Source of the DNA: Spongiibacteraceae bacterium
GTDB taxonomy: Bacteria > Pseudomonadota > Gammaproteobacteria > Pseudomonadales > PIVM01
Length of the DNA stretch: 7,148 bases
Assembly (NCBI GenBank): GCA_030618505.1
Contig: JAUXDF010000165.1
Coordinates: forward strand, 1 to 7,148
Direction: 5' to 3'
Shown: positions 1 through 6,130 of the stretch, in pieces
How positions within the stretch are numbered: the first letter of the stretch is position 1
Layout: each line of letters opens with the position of its first letter
The notes under the pieces: model-generated
Told to the model about the DNA's origin: nothing
Database searches by the model: none
Seen by the model: the letters and a program-made list of their open reading frames with translations, nothing else
Program-made: the position numbers and the translations under genes

Positions 1-93
1 ATTAACGAAAGAGATGATGTAATGCTCAGGCGGCTTGGGCAGGCAGGTCATATTGCTCGAAAAGAACCGGGTAAGCTTGCGGAAGCAGAATAA
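1..93 (+). CDS. C-terminal end of an unidentified protein (partial)
   Basis: Frame 1 is open from the first base to a TAA stop and encodes 30 residues ending in KLAEAE. The peptide is rich in charged residues (ERDD, RR, RKE) and has no membrane segment. The other two + frames are closed by stops within the first 21 bases. A convincing intrinsic terminator begins 15 bases after the stop, which supports a real + strand gene ending here. The remainder lies to the left of the window and nothing in the tail identifies a family. An open stretch of 30 codons alone could arise by chance, so the terminator carries most of the weight. Confidence 0.5.
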   Translation: MNERDDVMLRRLGQAGHIARKEPGKLAEAE

Positions 94-108
94 GTGTATG
101 AAAGTGTT

Positions 109-149
109 GAGTTGGAGCGGTTAAAATTATCGCCCCAGCTCTTTTATTT
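109..149 (+). terminator. Rho-independent terminator of the upstream gene
   Basis: The left arm GAGTTGGAGCG (109-119) pairs with CGCCCCAGCTC (131-141). The stem is 11 bp with one G-U wobble and one A-C mismatch, and the 11-base loop is A/T rich. TTTTATTT follows directly at 142-149. Its position just after the TAA at 91-93 and before the next start at 195 fits termination of the partial gene, leaving the acyltransferase as a separate transcription unit. Confidence 0.75.
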
Positions 150-194
150 ACTCTGTTACATAAATATTTCTAAAACATCAGTGTCTTAATACCA

Positions 195-983
195 ATGATC
201 AAAACTATCTACGATTTTTCACTATATACCTCAGCATTAAAACTACGCTATTACAAATCGGTGGGAATCTCGGAGCATTCAGAAAATCTGGAAGATATTT
301 TGCTGGGGCATCCACAGTTGCTTATCGCCTGCAATCATGGCTCGGTGCTGGGGGTATTAGCTGCTATTTGTGCCTTTGTTGAGTTATTGATGACCAATGG
401 TGGTGCAGGGCGAAAACCGTTAATTGTCGCCTGGCGTTACTTTTATCAGGTGCCGTATCTGCGGCGGGCAATGGCTCATGTAACGCAGACAGAAAAGGCA
501 TTGTCAGCTGAAGAGTTAGAGCACGCCTTTAAACAGAAACAGTTTACTGACTTGTTTGTTATGCCTGAAGGTGATCAAAGTCTGCTGGGTGATGGTCAAC
601 AAGTGCAGCACTTCGTGAGTCCGCGTTTTATTGAACTGGCGTTGAAGTTAGAGCTTCCCATATTAATCGTGGCGCATCACGGCACTGCAAGCCTGGCTAG
701 AGAAATAAAAGTGACCAGTAAAGGCCTAAGATTTCTACCGCTATTAACCAAATGGCTGCCTGAGAAAAGCCTGCAACGTTTGATAGAGAGCGGCGGCATC
801 AATCTACCCAAGCCCTTAAGTGGGCGCTGCAAAAAGCTAAGCTTTGCTTTTAAGGTGCATCAGCCTGATTTTTCTTTAGAGCAGCTGAATGCTATGGAGG
901 AGCTTGAACGGGATGAGCTTTTGGAGCAAGAGTCTGAGAGGGTTAGAGGGTTGATGCAAGGAATGATTAATGGGATGTGTTAG
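195..983 (+). CDS. PlsC/LPLAT-like acyltransferase family protein (divergent)
   Basis: This 262-residue protein resembles the lysophospholipid acyltransferase superfamily, whose members move acyl groups from acyl-CoA or acyl-ACP onto lysophospholipids or other alcohols at the inner membrane. Motif I is seen as CNHGS at residues 46-50. A substrate-motif-like stretch with WRYFYQVPYLRR lies at 80-91. Motif III is MPEGDQS at 123-129, compared with the usual FPEGTRS. Motif IV is LPILIVAHHGT at 154-164. The hydrophobic stretch at about 50-66 could help membrane association. The C-terminal 30 residues are strongly charged and Glu-rich. The usual motif I is H-x4-D, but the residue five after His48 is Gly53, so the canonical aspartate is absent. 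The overall pattern (PEGD, F-x-S/P-R-F-I-x-L-A-L) is closer to TMEM68-like and mycobacterial-type LPLATs than to housekeeping PlsC. The ATG at 195 has no clear Shine-Dalgarno sequence, but it is the first start in a frame that is then uninterrupted. The acceptor is unknown. I am fairly sure of the superfamily and unsure of the activity. Confidence 0.72.
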   Translation: MIKTIYDFSLYTSALKLRYYKSVGISEHSENLEDILLGHPQLLIACNHGSVLGVLAAICAFVELLMTNGGAGRKPLIVAWRYFYQVPYLRRAMAHVTQTEKALSAEELEHAFKQKQFTDLFVMPEGDQSLLGDGQQVQHFVSPRFIELALKLELPILIVAHHGTASLAREIKVTSKGLRFLPLLTKWLPEKSLQRLIESGGINLPKPLSGRCKKLSFAFKVHQPDFSLEQLNAMEELERDELLEQESERVRGLMQGMINGMC

Positions 984-1159
984 TTTTGATTCCTGTAGTC
1001 TGATTATTTTCAGAAAAGACCTACGGCCTCATTTAAGGCGTTCTGTCATATATTACTGAAATCAAAACGATTGATGATCCTGGACTCCTGGGAGTGACTA
1101 TTGGGTAATTGGAAAGTTGGGGGCGGTGAAACTCAATTGAAGTCCCTCAAAGTATAGTG

Positions 1160-1214
1160 GCAGGTGGAGCTAAAGGGATGCCCCTTATGAATTTCCAGCA
1201 CCTGCGCAGCTCCA
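1160..1214. repeat. Overlapping inverted repeats downstream of the CoA-transferase gene
   Basis: GCAGGTG (1160-1166) is complementary to CACCTGC (1199-1205). The overlapping TGGAGCT (1165-1171) is complementary to AGCTCCA (1208-1214). A third small stem, AAGGG/CCCTT, sits at 1173-1185. The two 7-bp stems share bases 1165-1166, so they compete at those bases or form an interleaved fold. The structure lies 19 bases beyond the CoA-transferase stop on the - strand and may help 3' end formation, but no T-tract follows in either direction. The rest of 984-1232 holds no gene that I can support. Confidence 0.4.
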
Positions 1215-1232
1215 TGCTTACCCCACATCTTT

Positions 1233-2951
1233 TCATTTTAGTGGTGCTTTCAAGTCGAAATTATTTCCTGTCACGAACTCAGATGTGATCGTTTTAACTT
1301 GATCAGCAATGTGTATCTTCGCCGTGGCATTTTGGATAATATCTTTTTGGATATCGATGCCAGGCATCACCTCCGTCAGCAGGAGCCCTTTTTCGGTCAA
1401 TCGGAAGACTCCGAGATCCGTCACATAATGAACCTCTTTGCCCTGCTTCAGGGCCTCCTTGGCGGGAAAGGTAACCTCCATCAGCTGATCGACAAATTTG
1501 GGAATTCCTTTTTTCTTGACGGTCAGCCGACCTTTCTTCAGCTTCAGGTCCGCTTTAGCCATGAAAGTGCCTATAAAAACGATATTTTTCGCTGATGTCG
1601 AGATGTCTATAAATCCGCCACAACCAACGTACTGAGTGATCTTTTCTCCCTTTTTTGAAACGTTCACATTTCCTTCAGAGTCGACCTGCATGATTCCCAG
1701 GACAGTGAGGTCGAGGTTTTCCTTGTAATGATTGAACATCCACGCAGAGCTGTGCATTTCCTTGGGATTGATGGCACCGCCAAAAAAAGTTCCCGCGGTC
1801 GGTATGCCGCCATAAACGCCTGCCTCCGCAGTGAAGGTGAACCTGTCTGAAACGCCTCCCTGGTAGAGCATTGCCGACACTTCTTCAGGAAGACCGATGC
1901 CAAAATTTAGCAGATATGTTTCTTGGGGTTCTTGGGATATCTCCGTCACGATTGCAGCCGCCTTTCTCGCCATCGCGTACATTAACGGTGTTCTTTTTGG
2001 GACAGCCCCAAGCAGGACCCCGACCAAGGTATTTATGAATTTTACCTTCTCTAAGGCTGCTTTCGGATCTTCGTTTGCGCCTACGGTTAAAGCCTTGAAG
2101 TATTTCTTTTGAGGGAAAAAAATTTGTTGGTCAGCTAAAAGATTAACGGAAACGCTGGTAACCTGCTCATGGGGTATGCTGATCTCCGCTTCGTTTTTTT
2201 CAATAATATCGCTGACAAATACAATGACCTTGCCGCCGTTTTTTCTCGCCGCATTCGCTACCTCGGTGCATTCGGATAGACAGGAGGCGTGCTTGTAATA
2301 GATGTTTCCCTCACTGTCGGCATAAGGCGCATAGAAAACCGCGACTTCGACCTTGGGCATGGTATAGACCATGTTTCCATTGACCTTTGACACATAGCTT
2401 ATATCCGTGTTCGGAGTAAGCGCCGAAGAACCACCCAGGTCGGGATCCAGAAAGGTGCCGATGCCGGTGCGAGTTTCGACGGTGGTTTTCCCCTCCGCCT
2501 GAGCCAACAGCAGGTCGGTGATCTGTCCCTGGGGCAATGTATGGAGTTCAACGTCTCCGTTTTCAGCTAATTCCAGGATCTTGGGCGATGAGTCATGAAA
2601 ACCGGTGATATACTGTTTTAGAAGTCCTGGAATCGCAAGGTCTTCAATGCTTCCAGAACCCTTTCCCCTGTTCCCTTGGCCGCTGACAGTCAGCCAGTTC
2701 AGGTTTGCAGGTCGACCGGTTTTCAGATACTCCTCATTGACTGCTTTAAAAAAATAAGAGGCCTTGCCGTGTCCCCCAAACCCTGCAGTCATGACCGTTG
2801 CTCCATTCTCAACCTGTGAAACCGCCTGCCGCATAGTCATGAATTTGTCCGAGACGACTTGGGAGGGGATGTAGTCAATATCGTATTTTCCCAAATTACG
2901 AGCATATTCTATTATTTGGGCTATCGTTTTTATTTTCTCCAGTGTATTCAT
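1233..2951 (-). CDS. Family I CoA-transferase (acetate/propionate CoA-transferase type, both halves fused)
   Basis: This 572-residue cytoplasmic enzyme has the layout of two fused CoA_trans domains, as in propionate CoA-transferase and YdiF. These enzymes exchange CoA between an acyl-CoA and a free carboxylic acid through a glutamyl-CoA thioester. Numbered from the chosen ATG, the N-terminal half carries TAGFGGHGKA (55-64) and GIGTFLDPDLGG (163-174). The C-terminal half carries NFGIGLPEEV (349-358) and FTAEAGVYGGIP (373-384), with the probable catalytic Glu376, followed by GCGGFIDIS at 443-451. The start is the ATG at 2949-2951, because GAGGAG lies six bases upstream; the open frame extends 11 codons to a TTG at 2984 that has no ribosome binding site. 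It is slightly longer than typical PCT/YdiF (about 520-530 residues). It is Lys-rich, and five of 11 arginine codons are AGA/AGG, which hints weakly at transfer from an anaerobe-like donor. It stands alone, without thiolase, dehydrogenase or transporter neighbours, so the substrate cannot be assigned. Confidence 0.88.
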   Translation of the reverse strand: MNTLEKIKTIAQIIEYARNLGKYDIDYIPSQVVSDKFMTMRQAVSQVENGATVMTAGFGGHGKASYFFKAVNEEYLKTGRPANLNWLTVSGQGNRGKGSGSIEDLAIPGLLKQYITGFHDSSPKILELAENGDVELHTLPQGQITDLLLAQAEGKTTVETRTGIGTFLDPDLGGSSALTPNTDISYVSKVNGNMVYTMPKVEVAVFYAPYADSEGNIYYKHASCLSECTEVANAARKNGGKVIVFVSDIIEKNEAEISIPHEQVTSVSVNLLADQQIFFPQKKYFKALTVGANEDPKAALEKVKFINTLVGVLLGAVPKRTPLMYAMARKAAAIVTEISQEPQETYLLNFGIGLPEEVSAMLYQGGVSDRFTFTAEAGVYGGIPTAGTFFGGAINPKEMHSSAWMFNHYKENLDLTVLGIMQVDSEGNVNVSKKGEKITQYVGCGGFIDISTSAKNIVFIGTFMAKADLKLKKGRLTVKKKGIPKFVDQLMEVTFPAKEALKQGKEVHYVTDLGVFRLTEKGLLLTEVMPGIDIQKDIIQNATAKIHIADQVKTITSEFVTGNNFDLKAPLK

Positions 2952-2957
2952 TGCATA

Positions 2958-2963
2958 CTCCTC
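2958..2963 (-). promoter_or_regulatory. Ribosome binding site deciding the CoA-transferase start
   Basis: On the - strand GAGGAG is followed by TATGCA and then ATG. This strong Shine-Dalgarno sequence at normal spacing favours the ATG at 2951 over the upstream TTG at 2984. Confidence 0.8.
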
Positions 2964-3047
2964 ACGAAAGATACCTTTTTCCAATTATTTTTAGCTCACA
3001 TTTCCAAAGAGCGAGTAAGAGGGGACGCCTTTGTATTTTTAATGGGA

Positions 3048-3056
3048 ATTATACCA
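3048..3056 (-). promoter_or_regulatory. Extended -10 promoter for the CoA-transferase gene
   Basis: The - strand reads TGGTATAAT, a perfect TATAAT hexamer with the TGn extension. No good -35 hexamer is present 16-18 bases upstream, which is usual for extended -10 promoters. The start site would be near 3041, giving a leader of about 90 bases before the ATG at 2951. A 16-bp palindrome (3055-3070) begins at the upstream edge of the -10 element. Confidence 0.55.
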
Positions 3057-3070
3057 GATATTCGTATCTG
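3055..3070. promoter_or_regulatory. Palindromic operator-like site at the CoA-transferase promoter
   Basis: CAGATA-TTCG-TATCTG is a perfect 6-bp inverted repeat around a 4-base centre. It occupies the space between the -10 element and the -35 region of the predicted promoter, where a bound repressor would block RNA polymerase. No regulator gene adjoins it in the window, so the binding protein is unknown. One palindrome of this size can occur by chance. Confidence 0.4.
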
Positions 3071-3403
3071 TACTCGTTCTGGATAAACCCAAAGCGTTAA
3101 TTTCGGGCTGTAGAGCGCCAGGGGTATTTGGGGGTAGGAGGATGAAGTGACGCCTTTGACTCACTGGGATTACATTGCAAAAAAGCACACTATCAACATC
3201 GACGTTATCGCGCAGGCGGGACACGTACCAATGCACGAAAAACCGCATCTATTTAGTGGTTATTTACTTGCATTTAGCTCATTGGCCAAGCTAGCTCGCA
3301 ATAATATATAATGAGCTGGTTTCATTTATCTGCAAGTCTCGGTGCTCTCGCGCCTACCCTCTTCATAATCTGACCTGCACCAAAGACACGAACTGAGTAA
3401 ATT
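3071..3403. other. Intergenic region between divergent genes
   Basis: No convincing gene is seen here. The short - strand frame at 3039-3248 has no recognisable domain or ribosome binding site. The 10-mer GACGCCTTTG occurs twice across the region (3024-3033 and 3149-3158). An AGCTCATT/AATGAGCT inverted repeat (3276-3283 and 3310-3317) surrounds the probable promoter region of the downstream membrane protein gene. AGGAGGATG at 3137-3145 looks like a translation start but is closed by TGA after two codons. Confidence 0.5.
3307..3312 (+). promoter_or_regulatory. Possible -10 element for the membrane protein gene
   Basis: A perfect TATAAT lies 91 bases before the ATG at 3404. The only -35 candidate is TTGGCC at 3282-3287, with a long 19-base spacer. 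The hexamer overlaps the right arm of an 8-bp inverted repeat (AATGAGCT), which could be a regulatory site. The surrounding sequence is A/T rich, so a chance match is possible. Confidence 0.35.
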
Positions 3404-3814
3404 ATGACCCGCGAAGATCGAGCCTTCTTAATGGCACCACTGGTAACACCCTTTGCATTTGTTGTGGGCATTGCCTTTACGGATATGGAAATGAACCTAG
3501 CCAGCTATGTCAGCGCATTTTTGACCATAACCATTGTAGGTCTTCCAATTGTATATACCATCGAATTTTTTATTGGCTACCGTTTTTACCGCTTGTTTCT
3601 CAAAAAGAAGAAAGCCAATATATTTACGGTGACAGGCGGCGGCGTCATTCTGGCCAATTTACCTACCATTTTTATTGCCACTTTTGGCCAATTCAGCGAC
3701 CAGATGCATGACCTTTCAATGATATTTCCCTTGTTCTCCTTTGTTGGCTTTATGATCGGCCTGGCATTTTGGTTCATAATAAATAATAGCCAAACACCAA
3801 AGAATACCGGGTAA
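3404..3814 (+). CDS. Small integral membrane protein of unknown function
   Basis: This 136-residue protein has four predicted transmembrane segments at about 9-26, 34-58, 78-96 and 105-127. They are joined by short loops, with a very basic loop (LKKKKAN) at about 66-72. By the positive-inside rule that loop is probably cytoplasmic, which places both termini in the cytoplasm. No catalytic or transport motif is recognised. An in-frame TAA sits one codon before the ATG (3398-3400), so translation cannot start earlier in this frame. The Shine-Dalgarno sequence is weak (GAG about nine bases upstream). The gene is transcribed divergently from the CoA-transferase and converges on the HDOD gene, so it is probably monocistronic. 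Codon use and the clear helix pattern make a real gene likely. Confidence 0.7.
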   Translation: MTREDRAFLMAPLVTPFAFVVGIAFTDMEMNLASYVSAFLTITIVGLPIVYTIEFFIGYRFYRLFLKKKKANIFTVTGGGVILANLPTIFIATFGQFSDQMHDLSMIFPLFSFVGFMIGLAFWFIINNSQTPKNTG

Positions 3815-3875
3815 ATACTTTATTTTTTTATTATCTCAGTTCTCGCCGAAAAACACGCAAGACACTAATTAATGT

Positions 3876-4009
3876 CCATCCAGAAATTAGACAAAGAGAT
3901 CCTGGCCAACGCAAATCTTGCGACTTAAAGGCCTTGGAAAGGCCTAGGAGCTAGATTTGCGTTGGCCAGGAGCGGACTTAATTTTCGAAAACTTCCGGTT
4001 TCTGGTTAG
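3876..4009 (+). repeat. Palindromic repeat element, copy 1
   Basis: This copy starts with CCATCCAGAAA (3876-3886) and ends with an imperfect complement at 3999-4009. Its core is a perfect 17-bp stem, CCTGGCCAACGCAAATC (3901-3917) with its complement at 3954-3970. The stem encloses an inner 7-bp stem, AGGCCTT/AAGGCCT (3929-3935 and 3939-3945), with the 3-base loop GGA. The unpaired internal loop sides are 11 and 8 bases long (3918-3928 and 3946-3953) and identical in copy 2. Positions 3891-4009 match 7030-7148 without gaps (about 105 of 119 identical). The element lies between converging genes and ends 7 bases outside the HDOD stop codon. It could block readthrough from either side, although no clean T-tract follows the stem. 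Confidence 0.9.
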
Positions 4010-4016
4010 ACACCCA

Positions 4017-5543
4017 CTACGCTAGCATATTTATTCCTGCCGTTGCCTGCTGGGCAAAACGGCAAAAGCTTTGGAACTGTGCCTCGCTGACTTGCACATC
4101 GACCCCACCCCGATCAGCGTAAAATACCGCCAGGGGCTTATCGCCTGAATAAATCGGCGCGCAAATAAATTCATCAAGCCCACCAATGACCTTTTTCATT
4201 TCCTCGCTCACAAGATGCATCAAACTAGGGGTATGGTGCTCACAGACCCAAATTGGCTCTTTATTATCGAGACAATAAGCAAGAATGTTGTCTTCGCGCT
4301 GGCAGATTGAAAAAGTAAAACTCTGGCGCCAACTATCGCTCTCGTCACCACGAATATATTTTGCGCTCAGCTTTGTGCGCTCAGGATTAGTGATCGCAAT
4401 CACCACTCGCTCCATACCCAGTGAATGATGCAGGCCATCAACCAGCATATTAAAGATGGTATTCATATTGGCTTTATTAGCGACCATCTTCCACAGTGAA
4501 TCCAACACGGCCATCTGCCGCTCAAGATCGGGCTGCATCACCACCGCCTTCTCCACCTCATCACAGTGTTCTTTATCGGGGGTATCGACTGCCTTTGAGG
4601 TAACCAGGAAATCATTAACCTGAGATGCCTGCGCCCGCATAAAATCACTGACATTAAAAGCAGAAAAACTCTCCGCCATCTTTTCAGCCTCCCCTACACC
4701 ACGACGAATTATCGCAAAGGCCTGACTATCATCAACGCCCTTGATTGCTGCTACCTGCGAGACCAGCGCACGAAACTCATCAGACTGCCAATCATCGGCA
4801 AGTGTTGAGCTGATACGATCCCCCAAGACAACAAGCCGCGCCAACTCCCCCGGGGGATTTTCAGTCTGCATACTCTCTAGCAATAAATCGCCTAACTGCC
4901 ATTGCCGCGCAAAGTACTCAGTTAAACGATCAAAATCCAATTCCAATTCTGCGCCAATCTCCTCGATGCTAACACCCTCGTCAAGCCGGGCACTGCTACT
5001 CTCAAGCTCCGGGAAGTTACCACTCCAAAATAACATTTCACCCAGGTGGCGCAGCAGTGCAGCAATAACCACTTCTTCACTGCGATGCTGCTGATCATCC
5101 GATAAGAGCAGGCGCGCCTGGGTGGCGGCATAAAAAGCTCTTGATAAACAAAATAGCAGTCGCTCACGAATATTGGGTCGACTTAACAAGGACTCAACCA
5201 ACATCACCGAAATACAAATTGACTTAACACCCAGCACGCCCAACTTAACCACCGACTGACAAATTGCCGATGAAGCCGAACTTGATGCAGATGTTAGCGT
5301 AGATTGAGCCTCAGGTCGGGTTTGAGTATGGGTGACACTGCTGGCCACTTTTAATACTTTGGCCGTTAAGGAGGCATCGCGCAGGATAACCGCTGCAACC
5401 TGCTTAGCGGAGCTATCCGGGTTATTTAATACCTGATTCAGCTCTCTTACAACCTGCCCCATCGCCGGCATGTCAGCACCCTGTAATTTCTCGACCCACG
5501 GATCAACAGCCTCATCTTTTGATTCTAGCGCTGCCTGGGTCAT
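4017..5543 (-). CDS. HDOD domain protein with C-terminal GAF domain
   Basis: This 508-residue cytoplasmic protein is probably a signalling output protein. Residues about 17-240 form an HDOD domain. It starts with MPAMGQVVRELNQVLNNPD (25-43) and ILRDASLTAKVLKVAS (53-68), the family pattern of a proline/valine helix followed by a D-x-x-L-T-x-x-L-L motif. SAICQSVVKLGVLGVKSI (92-109) and ALLRHLGEMLF (162-172) follow. The usual HD metal ligands of HD phosphohydrolases are absent, as is normal for HDOD. Residues about 340-505 form a GAF domain, with VLDSLWKMVANKANMNTI (346-363) and FICAPIYSGDKPLAVFYAD (459-477), which could bind a small ligand or mediate dimerisation. A Ser-rich stretch (about 81-92) interrupts the HDOD domain and is probably a loop. 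The ATG at 5543 is preceded by AAGAGA at suitable spacing. HDOD proteins usually act in motility, biofilm or stress control, but no such partner is next to it here. The stop lies 7 bases from repeat copy 1. Confidence 0.85.
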   Translation of the reverse strand: MTQAALESKDEAVDPWVEKLQGADMPAMGQVVRELNQVLNNPDSSAKQVAAVILRDASLTAKVLKVASSVTHTQTRPEAQSTLTSASSSASSAICQSVVKLGVLGVKSICISVMLVESLLSRPNIRERLLFCLSRAFYAATQARLLLSDDQQHRSEEVVIAALLRHLGEMLFWSGNFPELESSSARLDEGVSIEEIGAELELDFDRLTEYFARQWQLGDLLLESMQTENPPGELARLVVLGDRISSTLADDWQSDEFRALVSQVAAIKGVDDSQAFAIIRRGVGEAEKMAESFSAFNVSDFMRAQASQVNDFLVTSKAVDTPDKEHCDEVEKAVVMQPDLERQMAVLDSLWKMVANKANMNTIFNMLVDGLHHSLGMERVVIAITNPERTKLSAKYIRGDESDSWRQSFTFSICQREDNILAYCLDNKEPIWVCEHHTPSLMHLVSEEMKKVIGGLDEFICAPIYSGDKPLAVFYADRGGVDVQVSEAQFQSFCRFAQQATAGINMLA

Positions 5544-5950
5544 AGGGTCTCTTGCTTCTTGAGATAATCAGCCAACATTTTTAACCTATAGCTCTGTGAT
5601 TTTTGGAAGGGAGGCTTTTGTTATAAAGCCAGAGATTCTGCTTTGAAGTATAGATCAATAACAGCCGGGCCTAGGAGGCTGTCAGATTTAACGCACTTTG
5701 TCACAGATTTTTGCAAATTTCCGTCGCCATAAAAAACTCTCTCAGATCATTCGTCAGTCTGGGAAAATAGCCACGTGAGACAAACTATCCTGACAGATAT
5801 ACACCGGAAGGACTTAGCAAAGGAAGGACATAATTTGCACAAAACCGTCATTTAATTGACTTGAAATGATGCTGATAGCGGCTAAATTTTGCTGTAGGAG
5901 CTAAAACATAAGCAAATTAACTTGAAGACTAAGCCGCCAGATGACTTGCG
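5544..5950. other. Intergenic region with small hairpins, no convincing gene
   Basis: The stretch contains GGCTTT/AAAGCC (5613-5618 and 5625-5630) in the HDOD upstream region and ACAGCC/GGCTGT (5661-5666 and 5677-5682) around GGGCCTAGGA. The latter shares GGCCTAGGAG, followed after a short gap by AGATTT, with the right half of the repeat element core. CTGTCAG (5679-5685) and CTGACAG (5790-5796) form an inverted pair 104 bases apart. A 26-codon frame starting with GTG at 5775 has no ribosome binding site and no recognisable family. The region may contain a decayed mobile element, but no transposase segment can be shown. Confidence 0.4.
5861..5888 (+). promoter_or_regulatory. Candidate promoter for the small lipoprotein gene
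   Basis: TTGAAA (5861-5866) and TAAATT (5883-5888) are separated by 16 bases. They match the sigma-70 consensus at five and four of six positions. The start site would be near 5895, leaving a leader of about 55 bases before the ATG at 5951. An overlapping TTGACT at 5856 is an alternative -35 but has a poorer spacer. Confidence 0.35.
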
Positions 5951-6112
5951 ATGAACAATAAACTGAAACTACTACTATTATTATTAGGTACTGCATTACT
6001 GCTAGAGGGATGTGTCGAGGTAGTCATCAGCGGAGCGTCGTCGTCCATTCTCGCATCCGGTGCTTGCGCCAATCCCGACTCCGTCTACGTAACCATTATC
6101 TGCAGTCAGTAG
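5951..6112 (+). CDS. Small predicted lipoprotein (53 residues), unknown function
   Basis: The frame begins MNNKLKLLLLLLGTALLLEGC, a short basic N-terminus (Lys4, Lys6) and a leucine-rich hydrophobic core, followed by a lipobox-like LEGC with Cys21. This is the pattern of a type II signal peptide, so the product would be acylated at Cys21 and anchored in the outer or inner membrane. Glu at the -2 position of the lipobox is unusual, since Ala, Ser or Thr is more common. The mature part is only about 33 residues, rich in small residues, with Cys39 and Cys51 that could form a disulphide. No family is recognised. The Shine-Dalgarno sequence is poor, though a candidate promoter lies upstream. The stop is 18 bases from the convergent decarboxylase-like stop. 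A real gene is favoured by the complete signal-peptide layout in so short a frame. Confidence 0.55.
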   Translation: MNNKLKLLLLLLGTALLLEGCVEVVISGASSSILASGACANPDSVYVTIICSQ

Positions 6113-6130
6113 ATTTGGCTATCACTCGCA

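Noticed and set aside
3039..3248. A 69-codon - strand frame upstream of the CoA-transferase gene
   Set aside because: It lacks a Shine-Dalgarno sequence, covers the predicted promoter and palindrome, and has no domain-like pattern.
3901..3970. Simple intrinsic terminator between converging genes
   Set aside because: No T-tract follows the stem on either strand, and the second copy lies at a gene start rather than at an end.
3876..4011. Integron attC recombination site, because of the long imperfect palindrome next to single genes and GTTAGAC at 4005-4011
   Set aside because: The stem ends read GGCCAAC and GTTGGCC, which break the RYYYAAC/GTTRRRY consensus. The stem in copy 1 is perfect, without the extrahelical bases needed for strand choice. 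No matching left core site pairs with GTTAGAC.
5775..5855. A 26-codon GTG frame that might be a transposase N-terminus
   Set aside because: There is no ribosome binding site, no continuation in any frame and no recognisable family motif.
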